Assembly: GCA_029260335.1 (NCBI GenBank)
Contig: JAJDDL010000102.1
Span: 1 to 11,584, forward strand
DNA length: 11,584 nt
Source: Phycisphaerales bacterium
Lineage (GTDB): Bacteria > Planctomycetota > Phycisphaerae > Phycisphaerales > UBA1924
Reading direction: 5' to 3'
The number at the start of each line of letters is the position of its first letter. Within the stretch, counting starts at the first letter, position 1. Made by a program: the position numbers and the translations under genes. The notes under the pieces were generated by a model that was not told the DNA's origin, ran no database searches, and saw only the letters and a program-made list of their open reading frames with translations. Positions 4,285 to 11,584 of this stretch are shown piece by piece.

Positions 4285-6717
4285 ATGAACCTCATAAACA
4301 TGCCGTCGACCCTCGTGCGGGTGCTCCTCCTGGCGATGATCACCCTAACGGGCCCTGCTCAGGCACAGGATGAAAGGCCCGTCGGGGAGGTGATCGTTGA
4401 ACTCTTCAACGGCGAGTTCGGCGTGGGCGGGCAGGTTCGCCCGGGGTCGTGGGCGGGGATCCGCCTGCGAATCACCGACTCGGCGGCTCAGCCTCGCGAG
4501 TTGTTGATCCGGATCGCCGGTGACGACCCCGATGGCGACACGCCGATGTTCGAATCCGTAGTCGCATCGTCGCCTGGGACCACGCGCGACGCGTGGGCAT
4601 ACATCCGCCTGCCGGCGAAGCTCAGCGGGCCGTTTTCGGTCAGCGTGTACGAGGCGATCGCGACTGACGATGAGATTCGGCCGTATCGCGCCGGTGATCG
4701 ATTGGGGGACGCGCAGATCAGCCCGCGGGGCGGGGGGGTGAGTGACGTCACGAGCGGGATGTACGGCGTGCTCAACTCCCGCGGCGGGCTCGGGCTGAAT
4801 CAATACGCGGTGGGTCCATCCAGCAACGCCCCGCACTCGCCATTGGCAAATGAGCGGACTTCGGTTGTCACACAGCTCAAGGCCGACATGTTGCCCGATC
4901 GGTGGATGGGGTTGGACTCGTTTGATGTGCTCGTGTGGTGCGACGCGGACCCGCTCGTGCTCGGAACCGAGCGGCCGCAGGCGCTCATCGAATGGATTGA
5001 ACGCGGCGGACACTTGGTGATCGCCTTGCCCGCTCTGGCCCAGGAATGGACCAATCCGCGGTCGAACCCGCTCGCGCAGATCCTGCCGCGTGTGACGATC
5101 CAGCCGGTGGAGCCGGAATACGACTTCAACCTGTTGCTCCCGTTGTTTGTGGGAACCGAGGGGCGTCCCACAGACATCGAGGTCAAAGACTCGAGCTTGA
5201 TCGTGCGCGAGTTGATCGCCGATCCGTTGGCCAGGCCCGGCGAAGCCGAGGAGATCCTGACAGATCGTGACGGCCGGGTGCTCGTGAGCCGTCGGCTGGT
5301 CGGCCAAGGCATGGTGACGCTCATTGGCCTAGATCTCAACGCCCGTCCGTTCCTGCGTTACAGCATGCCGCGGGCGGAGGTCTTCTGGAATCGGATTCTG
5401 GGCAGGCGCGGGGCGTACCGCTCGGTCTCGGAGTTGAGCAATCAGAACACCAAGGCAGGCGAGCTCAACGCGCTTGCGCGCAATCGCGAACCCCGGTGGT
5501 ATGACGACGACGTGAAGGATGAGATCGCGACCAGCGGCCGATCGGCGGCGGCGCTGCTCCTGGGCTTTATCGCCTTTGGCCTGTACTGGCTGGTCGCCGG
5601 GCCTCTGGGCTATGGAGTCCTGAAGCGATACGGGCTGATTCGCCACGCCTGGCTCGGCTATCTCGCGGCGGGCGCGGTCTTCACACTCCTGGCGTGGTCG
5701 GGCGCGCTTGCGCTGCGGCCCAAGAGTGTCAGCGCCCGGCATTTGAGCGTCATAGATCATGTCTACGGCCAGCCCTTGCAACGCTCGCGCAGTTGGATGA
5801 GCCTGCTTGTTCCCTGGTACGGCGATGCAACGGTGCGGATCGACTCGAGCGATGGGTATCACAACATGATCGCGGCATGGTCGCCGCGGGACGGCGGAGC
5901 GACCGCCATATTCCCCGATGCCCGGGGCTACGCCCTGGACGCACGCAATCCGAACACGATGCGCTTTCCCACCCGCGCGACCGTGAAGCAGCTGGATGCA
6001 ACGTGGGCGGGGGCACCACTCGACGATTGGAGCATGCCCACGCCTGTGCTGGGCGATGGCCAGCAGGGGGAACCCAAGCTCACCATTGAAGAAGACGGAG
6101 CCAAGGGAATCCTCCGGCATAGTCTGCCGGGTGAGTTGCGCGATGTGCTGATTGTTGCGGTGAGTGGCCAGTACCAGGTGGGGATGCAACAACTGTATCT
6201 CCATGACGGCAAACTACTCTTTGATGCGAGGGCGGCCACGCAGCGAGCTTGGCCGCCCGGCACCAACCTGGACCTTTCCGAGTTAGAGGGTTGGGAAACG
6301 CTCAGGCAGACCCTCGACACGCTCGTGCCGGGGGCTTCGAACTCGGGAGTCAGCGCCATGACCGAAGCCGATTCCCGGCATGGCAGGCTGGAGGATCGCC
6401 TGCGCGCTCTCACATTCTTCCAAGTGCTAGAACCGCCCGCGTACGTCAAGAACAACACGCGCGGCGGCACCCTGCCGAAGCGGTGGCAGTCGCAAGGCCT
6501 GGATCTGTCCAGATGGCTCACCCAGCCATGCATCATCGTGATCGGCGTCCTGGAAGATTCCCCGATGCCAATGCCGATGACAATTGGATCAGGCCGGGAG
6601 TTTGAATCGCAAGGCAAGACGCTCGTGCGGTGGGTGTATCCGCTTTCGGGCAAGGCCCCGGAATGGTCGGAGTTCCTGGACGATGAAGATGGCCCCAGTT
6701 CGGTCGAGGGCGGTTGA
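4285..6717 (+). CDS. Large exported/membrane protein linked to ABC system
   Basis: An 810-aa protein. Residues 1-27 form a signal peptide (STLVRVLLLAMITLTGPAQA-Q). Residues 33-125 form a beta-sandwich-like domain starting VIVELFNGEFGVGG and including PGSWAGIRLRI. About 205-250 resemble the glutamine-amidotransferase-like fold used as a binding domain (FDVLVWCDAD, ALIEWIERGGHLVIALP), with no catalytic triad seen. Two membrane helices lie at 421-440 and 457-476, joined by LGYGVLKRYGLIRHAWLGY. A further periplasmic region (480-810) follows. This layout matches poorly characterised membrane proteins found with ABC-2-type ATPases in Planctomycetota. The ATG at 4285 lacks a visible ribosome-binding site. 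In-frame GTG 4264 and ATG 4300 are alternatives, the latter still leaving a signal peptide. The ABC ATPase starts 31 nt downstream, so the two probably form one envelope complex. The biochemical role is unknown. Confidence 0.8.
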   Translation: MNLINMPSTLVRVLLLAMITLTGPAQAQDERPVGEVIVELFNGEFGVGGQVRPGSWAGIRLRITDSAAQPRELLIRIAGDDPDGDTPMFESVVASSPGTTRDAWAYIRLPAKLSGPFSVSVYEAIATDDEIRPYRAGDRLGDAQISPRGGGVSDVTSGMYGVLNSRGGLGLNQYAVGPSSNAPHSPLANERTSVVTQLKADMLPDRWMGLDSFDVLVWCDADPLVLGTERPQALIEWIERGGHLVIALPALAQEWTNPRSNPLAQILPRVTIQPVEPEYDFNLLLPLFVGTEGRPTDIEVKDSSLIVRELIADPLARPGEAEEILTDRDGRVLVSRRLVGQGMVTLIGLDLNARPFLRYSMPRAEVFWNRILGRRGAYRSVSELSNQNTKAGELNALARNREPRWYDDDVKDEIATSGRSAAALLLGFIAFGLYWLVAGPLGYGVLKRYGLIRHAWLGYLAAGAVFTLLAWSGALALRPKSVSARHLSVIDHVYGQPLQRSRSWMSLLVPWYGDATVRIDSSDGYHNMIAAWSPRDGGATAIFPDARGYALDARNPNTMRFPTRATVKQLDATWAGAPLDDWSMPTPVLGDGQQGEPKLTIEEDGAKGILRHSLPGELRDVLIVAVSGQYQVGMQQLYLHDGKLLFDARAATQRAWPPGTNLDLSELEGWETLRQTLDTLVPGASNSGVSAMTEADSRHGRLEDRLRALTFFQVLEPPAYVKNNTRGGTLPKRWQSQGLDLSRWLTQPCIIVIGVLEDSPMPMPMTIGSGREFESQGKTLVRWVYPLSGKAPEWSEFLDDEDGPSSVEGG

Positions 6718-6748
6718 TCAGGTGCGCGAAGCGTATTAAGGAATCTGT

Positions 6749-7711
6749 ATGGCGATGATCGAAACGACGCATCTGACGAAGAAGTATGACAACCTGATCG
6801 CGTTGAACAACTTGAATCTGACGATCAATGAGGGCGATTGCTTCGGATTCATCGGCCCCAACGGTGCAGGCAAAACAACCACTATCAAGATCCTCGCAAC
6901 GCTGCTGAAGCCATCGAGCGGTCAGGCGCAGATCGCCGGGTTCACGGTCGGCCACCAGAACCGCAAGATCCGCCCGCTCATCGGTTATGTGCCCGACTTC
7001 ATGGGCGCGTACGAGGACATGGTGGTTATGGAGTACCTCGAGTTTTTCTCGGCGGCGTACAACATCCACGGCGCCCAGCGCAAGAAGGTCGTGGGCGATG
7101 TGCTCGAGCTCACCGATCTGGGTTACAAGGCGACCGCGGAGGTCAACAGCCTCAGCCGCGGCATGCAGCAGCGTTTGAGCATCGCGAGGGTGCTCTTGCA
7201 CGATCCCCAGGTGCTCCTGATGGACGAGCCGGCCAGCGGCCTGGACCCTCGGGCTCGCATCGAGATTCGCGAGCTCCTCAAAGAGCTCAAACGGATGGGC
7301 AAGACGATCCTGATCTCCAGCCACATTTTGCACGAACTGGCAGAACTCTGCAACACCGTCGGCATCATCGAGCGAGGCAAGCTGTTGTTTAATGGCAGTG
7401 TTGCCGAGATCCTCAAGCGAGCCAGGCTCGGGCACGTGCTGCACATCTCGGTGCTGGAACGCTCACCCGACGCCGCGGCGTTGCTCGCCAAGGCCCAGGG
7501 CGTCAAGAAAGTAGACCTGATCGAGGAGACCGGCGCCGACGGCATGGCCCGCCCGACGATCCAGCTCACCTTTGACGAGGCGTTGGGAGGTTCGGTGAGC
7601 GATCTGCCGAACATCCTGGTGAACAACGGATTCCGGCTGCGGAAGTTCGACGAGGAGCCTGTGAACCTGGAGACGGCGTTCATGCGGCTGACCAAGGGGT
7701 TGGTACAGTGA
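6749..7711 (+). CDS. ABC transporter ATP-binding protein (ABC-2/GldA-like)
   Basis: A 320-aa ATPase subunit that would power an ABC-2-type membrane complex from the cytoplasmic side. All nucleotide-binding motifs are present: Walker A GPNGAGKTTT (36-45), signature LSRGMQQRL (135-143), Walker B VLLMDEP (155-161), D-loop SGLDP, and switch His192 in SSH. The Q-loop position reads IGYVPDFMGAYEDM, with Asp83 in place of Gln. This acidic form is usual in the GldA/ABC-2 branch and is not a defect. Residues about 220-320 form the C-terminal accessory region (DUF4162-like, ending ETAFMRLTKG). The ATG at 6749 has TAAGGA 6 nt upstream; an in-frame ATG at 6755 is less well placed. No permease gene is adjacent on either side. 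The upstream large membrane protein has only two helices, so the channel subunit must be encoded elsewhere or that protein contributes to it. Confidence 0.95.
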   Translation: MAMIETTHLTKKYDNLIALNNLNLTINEGDCFGFIGPNGAGKTTTIKILATLLKPSSGQAQIAGFTVGHQNRKIRPLIGYVPDFMGAYEDMVVMEYLEFFSAAYNIHGAQRKKVVGDVLELTDLGYKATAEVNSLSRGMQQRLSIARVLLHDPQVLLMDEPASGLDPRARIEIRELLKELKRMGKTILISSHILHELAELCNTVGIIERGKLLFNGSVAEILKRARLGHVLHISVLERSPDAAALLAKAQGVKKVDLIEETGADGMARPTIQLTFDEALGGSVSDLPNILVNNGFRLRKFDEEPVNLETAFMRLTKGLVQ

Positions 7712-7715
7712 GGGC

Positions 7716-9134
7716 ATGAAGCTCTTAGCCATTGCCGGGATCGCTCTCCTTTGCGCCTTCATCCCGGGGTGTTCTCATGCCCCCCACCGTCGACCCAACG
7801 TCGTCATCATTATCTCCGACGACCAACGGCTCGACACCATTCACGCGCTTGGCAATGAGCACATCCAGACTCCTGCGCAGGACCGACTCGTGCGCGAGGG
7901 TGTGACGTTCACGCGGGCCTATTGCCGGGGATCAGATAGCGGAGCCGTGTGCGCTCCGAGTCGGGCGATGCTCCTCACCGGCAGGCCGTATTTGCAGATC
8001 GAGCCGGGCTTTCGCGTTCCTTGGAGCGGGCCAGCAGAAAGTCGGGGCGAAACTAACCACGCGATACTCCCGCGCGTGCTTCGCGATGCCGGTTACGACA
8101 CCTTTGCGACCGGCAAATGGCACCAGGGCAGGCCGAGCTTTGCCGAGTGCTTCACGCATGGCGACGCGATCTTCTTTGGCGGCATGGGAAGCCACACCGA
8201 ACTGCCGGTGCACGCGTTCGATCCGAGCGGCGAGTACCCGCAAAGCAGAGCACGGCCACTGTCCAAGTTTTCGAGCGAGGCATTTGCGGACGCGTTCGTC
8301 GGGTTCGTGGATGAGCGACCGACTGATGAGCGGCCGTATATGGCCTGGGTCTCGTTCACTGCCCCGCATGATCCGCGAACGCCCCCGGCCGATGTGCGTG
8401 CGAGGTATCGCGAGGACCAACTCCCGCTTCCTGCGAACTTCCTGAGCGAGCATCCGTTTGACAATGGCGAGTTGGTCATCCGCGATGAACAGTTGGCGCC
8501 GACACCTCGCACGCCGGAGCGGGTTCGCAAGGAGATCGCGGACTACTACGCGATGATCACGCACATGGACGCGCAGATCGGGCGGATCCTCGACGCCATA
8601 GACCGGAGCGGGCAGCCAACGATCGTTGCGTTCGTTTCCGATCACGGGCTTGCGATCGGCAGCCACGGCTTGTTGGGCAAGCAGAATCTCTATGAGCACA
8701 GCATGGGCGCCGTGTTCATCCTGCGAGGCAAGAACGTCCCAGCGAACCAAACTCGCGACGACCTTGTGTATCTTCACGACCTTGGGCCCACGATCTGTGA
8801 GTTGACACAGATTGACACGCCAGATTCTTTCACGAGCCGGAGCCTCGTGCCGGCAACGCGAGATGAATCGCGACGCGCACGCCGAGATCATGTCGTGCTC
8901 GGATATCGAGATGTCCAACGCGCGATCGTTGGCGAGCGCTGGAAGCTGATCGCCTATCCGAAGATTGATCGAGTGCAGTTGTTTGACCTGCAATCAGACC
9001 CAGACGAAATGCACGATCTTTCAGGCGACCAGCCCGAGCGGGTGCGGACGATGCTCCATGCGCTTGTTCGCTCTCTCGCACAAGACAGCGATCAGGCAGG
9101 TGCAGCGGCGGTGGAAGCAATGGCCACGCGATGA
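7716..9134 (+). CDS. Sulfatase lipoprotein (formylglycine type)
   Basis: A 472-aa arylsulfatase-superfamily enzyme that hydrolyses sulfate esters, probably of a polysaccharide or glycan. The first 18 residues are a signal peptide ending FIPG-C19, a plausible but imperfect lipobox (Pro at -2), suggesting a membrane-anchored lipoprotein. The calcium ligands Asp35-Asp36 are in VVIIISDDQR. Cys79 in C79-A-P-S-R83 is the residue converted to formylglycine, followed by LLTGR. GKWH (133-136), SDHG with Asp309/His310, and GKQNLYEHS (Lys322) complete the active site. The C-terminal region ends with FDLQSDPDEMHDL, a typical sulfatase subdomain. Oxygen-dependent or radical-SAM maturation is needed, but no such enzyme is in the window. 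The start lies 4 nt after the ABC ATPase stop, so translation is probably coupled; the nearest AGGG is too close to be an ideal ribosome-binding site. The substrate class cannot be assigned from sequence alone. Confidence 0.93.
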   Translation: MKLLAIAGIALLCAFIPGCSHAPHRRPNVVIIISDDQRLDTIHALGNEHIQTPAQDRLVREGVTFTRAYCRGSDSGAVCAPSRAMLLTGRPYLQIEPGFRVPWSGPAESRGETNHAILPRVLRDAGYDTFATGKWHQGRPSFAECFTHGDAIFFGGMGSHTELPVHAFDPSGEYPQSRARPLSKFSSEAFADAFVGFVDERPTDERPYMAWVSFTAPHDPRTPPADVRARYREDQLPLPANFLSEHPFDNGELVIRDEQLAPTPRTPERVRKEIADYYAMITHMDAQIGRILDAIDRSGQPTIVAFVSDHGLAIGSHGLLGKQNLYEHSMGAVFILRGKNVPANQTRDDLVYLHDLGPTICELTQIDTPDSFTSRSLVPATRDESRRARRDHVVLGYRDVQRAIVGERWKLIAYPKIDRVQLFDLQSDPDEMHDLSGDQPERVRTMLHALVRSLAQDSDQAGAAAVEAMATR

Positions 9135-9195
9135 CTTGAGCGAACAGCGCCGGCCATGCTCAGCTAGGAGTACGTCGCGATTGTTCCGAAGGCAC

Positions 9196-9333
9196 TCAGG
9201 ATGCGGTGAAATAGGGGCGAGGTGATTTCCAGAGCGGAGTCTTGCTCTCTCCAGAGTCGAGCCCGAGACGAATGACAAGGAAGATCGCCGCGGCTACCAG
9301 AGCGGAGTACATCCAGATCTGGGGCATTCGCAT
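9196..9333 (-). CDS. Possible 45-aa single-span membrane peptide
   Basis: Read on the reverse strand from ATG at 9333 to TGA at 9198-9196. The N-terminal half, MRMPQIWMYSALVAAAIFLV followed by IRLGL, is a compact membrane helix with an Arg at residue 2 and another at its end. The tail (DSGESKTPLWKSPRPYFTAS) is polar and short, consistent with a small membrane protein. A second in-frame ATG lies at 9327. No good ribosome-binding site is visible upstream (GGTAAACTCG precedes the ATG), which lowers confidence. It faces the sulfatase gene convergently and is divergent from the prolyl oligopeptidase. I do not recognise a family. The case for it is the hydrophobic pattern and its place in an otherwise empty gap; it may still be chance. 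Confidence 0.4.
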   Translation of the reverse strand: MRMPQIWMYSALVAAAIFLVIRLGLDSGESKTPLWKSPRPYFTAS

Positions 9334-9387
9334 CGAGTTTACCGGAAACTACGCCCGCGTTGCCCCTTGATAGCCAATCTGCAGAGC

Positions 9388-9415
9388 CCCGGTCAACGCC
9401 GGGCAAAAACCGGCG
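9388..9415. repeat. Two overlapping alternative hairpins
   Basis: CCCGG (9388-9392) can pair with CCGGG (9399-9403) around TCAACG. Alternatively CGCCGG (9397-9402) can pair with CCGGCG (9410-9415) around GCAAAAA. They share bases 9399-9402, so only one can form at a time. They lie 60-87 nt upstream of the prolyl oligopeptidase ATG. Neither has a following T-run on the plus strand, so a standard terminator is unlikely. Confidence 0.4.
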
Positions 9416-9474
9416 ACGCAAACCGCACTGCGATGAGTTCGGTATCATCGAGACCAACGATTGAGGAGGAATCG

Positions 9475-11584
9475 ATGCTCAGCTCAGGTCCAACTGCCCT
9501 TGCCGTCACTTCATGCGTCCTCGCGGGCCTCGCACAGGCCAACTGGGCCCCGCCGGTCGACTATCCCGACACACGTCGCGAGCAGGTCGTCGATGTTTAC
9601 CACGGCGTCGAGGTCCACGACCCCTACCGCTGGCTCGAAGACGACAACAGCGCCGAGACTAAGGCCTGGGTCGAAGCGCAGAACCAGGTCACGATGCCCT
9701 ACCTGGAGTCCTTGCCCGGCAGAGAGCGGATCAAGAGCCGGCTCAAGGTGCTCTGGAACTATGAGCGGTACGGCTTGCCGAACGAAGAGGGCGGCAAGTA
9801 CTTCTTTACCAAGAATGATGGACTGCAGGATCAATCGGTTGTGTACGTGTCGGATTCGTTGCACTCTGAGCCGCACGTTTTGCTCGATCCGAACATCTGG
9901 GCGAAGGACGGCACCATCTCGCTCGGCGGGTGGAGTGTCTCAGACGATGGCGGCTATGTCGCATACGCGACAAGCGACGGCGGCAGCGACTGGCGGAGCG
10001 TCAAGATCCGCAACATCGCCACCGGCCAGGACCTGCCCGAGACGCTCGACTGGGTCAAGTTCAGCGGCATGAGCTGGACCAAGGATGGACGCGGGTTCTA
10101 CTACTCGCGATACGACGCGCCGGAATCGGGCGAAGAACTCGATGGCGTGAACAAGTTTCAGAAGCTGTTCTTCCATGAGCTGGGCTCGCCGCAGGAAGAG
10201 GACGTGCTGATCTATGGTCGCGAGGATGAGCCCGATTGGGGCTTCGGCGGCCAGGTGAGCGACGACGGGCAGTATCTCGTCGTGGGTGTTTGGAAGGGCA
10301 CGCACCAAGAGAACAACCTGTTCTTCCTTGATCACGAGAATCCCGAGGCCGGGATGGACGAACTGTTCACGGGCTTTGAGGCAAGCTACACCTTTGTGGG
10401 CAATGACGGGCCGGTGATGTTCTTCAATACGACCGATGACGCGCCGAAGGGCCGCGTGATCGCGGTCGATACCAAGGGTTCCCGCGAAGCTGTTGAGATC
10501 ATCCCCGAGTCAGACAATGTGCTCCAAGGCGTGAGCCATGTCGGCGGGCATCTTGTCTGTCAGTATCTTGAAGACGCCAAGACCGTCGTCAAGGTCTACG
10601 GGACCGGCGGCCGACACATTCGCGATGTGCAGTTCCCGACCATCGGCACGGCAAACGGATTCGGCGGCGACGCCGAGAACTCCGAGACCTTCTATTCCTT
10701 CACGAGCTTCACCTACCCCACCACGATCTATAGCTATGACGTGCGGACGGGCCGGAGCGAGGTCGTCCGCAGGCCAGAGGTCGCGTTTGAGCCCGCGGGA
10801 TATGAAACCAAGCAGGTCTTTTATAGTTCCAAGGACGGCACGCGCGTGCCGATGTTCATCACCCACAAGAAGGGCTTGAAACTCGATGGCAACAACCCGA
10901 CGCTGCTCTACGGCTACGGCGGGTTCAATATCTCGCTCACGCCGGGGTTCAGTGTCTCACGCCTGACCTGGCTTGAGATGGGCGGGGTGTACGCGGTCCC
11001 GAATATCCGAGGCGGCGGCGAGTACGGCAAGGACTGGCACGAGGCCGGCATCACGACGAGCAAGCAGAACGTGTTCGATGATTTCATCGCCGCGGCTGAG
11101 TATCTGATCGATGAGGGGTACACGTCTTCGGAACGGCTGGCGATCAACGGCGGGTCGAACGGCGGGCTCTTGGTCGGCGCGTGCATGACCCAACGCCCGG
11201 ACCTGTACGCCGCGGCGATACCTGCGGTCGGCGTGCTCGACATGATCCGGTACGACCTGTTCACGATCGGCTGGGCGTGGCGGAGCGATTACGGCCACCC
11301 GAGCGAGAACCGCGCGGACTTCTTCGCGAACCTGGCCTACTCGCCCTATCACAACGTGCGCGAGGGCATGTGCTATCCGCCGACTCTGATTACCACGGCG
11401 GATCATGATGACCGAGTGGTGCCGGCGCACAGTTTCAAGTTCGCCGCGGCGTTGCAGGCCGCGCAGAGCGGGGCGTGTGACAATCCGTTGCTGATCCGGA
11501 TCGAAACGCGTGCCGGGCATGGCGCCGGGACGCCGATCTCCAAGTCGATCGAGCAGATTGCGGATCAGTATGGGTTCCTGATGG
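9475..11584 (+). CDS. Exported prolyl oligopeptidase (S9A), lacks last few residues
   Basis: A serine peptidase that cleaves short peptides after proline. 703 codons are present before the right edge, close to the family's usual length of about 700-720, so only the C-terminal tip is missing. Residues 1-22 look like a signal peptide (ALAVTSCVLAGLAQA-N), although the start lacks a basic residue. The beta-propeller domain spans about 28-430, beginning YPDTRREQVVDVYHGVEVHDPYRWLED, a standard S9A opening. The alpha/beta-hydrolase domain carries the triad: Ser561 in NGGSNGG, Asp in ADHDDRV (likely 645), and His682 in RAGHGAG. NPTLLYGYGGF and NIRGGGEYGKDWH support the oxyanion/substrate region. The ATG at 9475 follows GGAGGA (9465-9470) by 4 nt. 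An in-frame ATG at 9433 would make that box coding (EEE) and is less likely. Expression is probably independent of the sulfatase, 340 nt upstream. Confidence 0.96.
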   Translation, partial: MLSSGPTALAVTSCVLAGLAQANWAPPVDYPDTRREQVVDVYHGVEVHDPYRWLEDDNSAETKAWVEAQNQVTMPYLESLPGRERIKSRLKVLWNYERYGLPNEEGGKYFFTKNDGLQDQSVVYVSDSLHSEPHVLLDPNIWAKDGTISLGGWSVSDDGGYVAYATSDGGSDWRSVKIRNIATGQDLPETLDWVKFSGMSWTKDGRGFYYSRYDAPESGEELDGVNKFQKLFFHELGSPQEEDVLIYGREDEPDWGFGGQVSDDGQYLVVGVWKGTHQENNLFFLDHENPEAGMDELFTGFEASYTFVGNDGPVMFFNTTDDAPKGRVIAVDTKGSREAVEIIPESDNVLQGVSHVGGHLVCQYLEDAKTVVKVYGTGGRHIRDVQFPTIGTANGFGGDAENSETFYSFTSFTYPTTIYSYDVRTGRSEVVRRPEVAFEPAGYETKQVFYSSKDGTRVPMFITHKKGLKLDGNNPTLLYGYGGFNISLTPGFSVSRLTWLEMGGVYAVPNIRGGGEYGKDWHEAGITTSKQNVFDDFIAAAEYLIDEGYTSSERLAINGGSNGGLLVGACMTQRPDLYAAAIPAVGVLDMIRYDLFTIGWAWRSDYGHPSENRADFFANLAYSPYHNVREGMCYPPTLITTADHDDRVVPAHSFKFAAALQAAQSGACDNPLLIRIETRAGHGAGTPISKSIEQIADQYGFLM

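Larger units (their letters stand above)
9135..9474. other. 340-nt intergenic region before the prolyl oligopeptidase
   Basis: It contains a 45-codon minus-strand ORF (9196-9333), two overlapping hairpins (9388-9415), and a possible -10 TATCAT at 9443-9448 without a recognisable -35. A 12-bp direct repeat (CCAGAGCGGAGT at 9229-9240 and 9297-9308) lies inside the small ORF, in two different frames. Between the sulfatase stop and 9195 I see only a weak 5-bp TGAGC/GCTCA pairing, so no clear terminator separates the sulfatase from this region. Confidence 0.6.

Noticed and set aside
3849..4285. Plus-strand frames opposite the small reverse membrane gene
   Set aside because: The translation at 3849-4061 is arginine/proline-rich, typical of antisense shadows in GC-rich DNA. 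The frame at 4064-4285 has no recognisable domain or ribosome-binding site.
6984..7035. Loss of the Q-loop glutamine in the ABC ATPase
   Set aside because: An acidic residue at this position (GYVPD or GYLPE) is normal in the GldA/ABC-2 branch, so it is not evidence of a broken ATPase.
9229..9308. 12-bp direct repeat CCAGAGCGGAGT, 68 bp apart
   Set aside because: It has only two copies in GC-rich DNA, with no flanking symmetry or mobile-element features. Probably chance.
9164..9457. 97-codon reverse-strand frame overlapping the intergenic gap
   Set aside because: Its translation has no hydrophobic pattern, domain or ribosome-binding site. The 45-codon frame inside the same region is the better candidate.

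Overview
The window is GC-rich, densely packed bacterial chromosome. I see no rRNA, tRNA, CRISPR, insertion sequence or phage gene. The mix of a formylglycine-type sulfatase lipoprotein, many exported proteins, and a large periplasmic/membrane protein paired with an ABC-2-type ATPase (the 'IGYVPD' variant) suggests a Planctomycetota bacterium, perhaps of the Phycisphaerae type. That is inference from protein style, not from a marker gene.

Layout. (1) 1-574, minus strand: the start of a secreted repeat protein that runs off the left edge. (2) 575-815: a divergent control region with a 27-bp near-perfect inverted repeat and two 18-bp palindromes just upstream of a TetR-family gene. (3) 816-2854, plus strand: a compact TetR regulator / four-helix DUF1761-type membrane protein / exported SRPBCC (AHSA1-like) two-domain protein unit. 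(4) 2924-3871: a true nitrilase-branch carbon-nitrogen hydrolase with an intact Glu-Lys-Cys triad. Its stop codon overlaps the stop of a small convergent membrane protein gene (3868-4236, minus). (5) 4285-9134, plus: a large exported protein with two transmembrane helices, an ABC transporter ATPase, and a sulfatase that starts 4 nt after the ATPase stop. No ABC permease is present. (6) 9135-9474: an intergenic stretch with a hidden 45-codon minus-strand ORF that reads as a single-span membrane peptide, plus two overlapping alternative hairpins. (7) 9475 to the right edge: an almost complete exported prolyl oligopeptidase.

How the genes may work together. The TetR protein probably represses its own operon through the palindromes, and the membrane protein and SRPBCC protein are the likely regulated outputs. 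The large membrane protein and ABC ATPase look like parts of one envelope complex whose permease is elsewhere. The sulfatase may be only transcriptionally coupled to them. The prolyl oligopeptidase has its own ribosome-binding site and probably its own promoter. No clearly new multi-gene defence or mobile system is visible. The features most worth checking are the tandem palindromes, the 27-bp inverted repeat, the hidden 45-aa ORF, and the permease-less ABC/sulfatase cluster.
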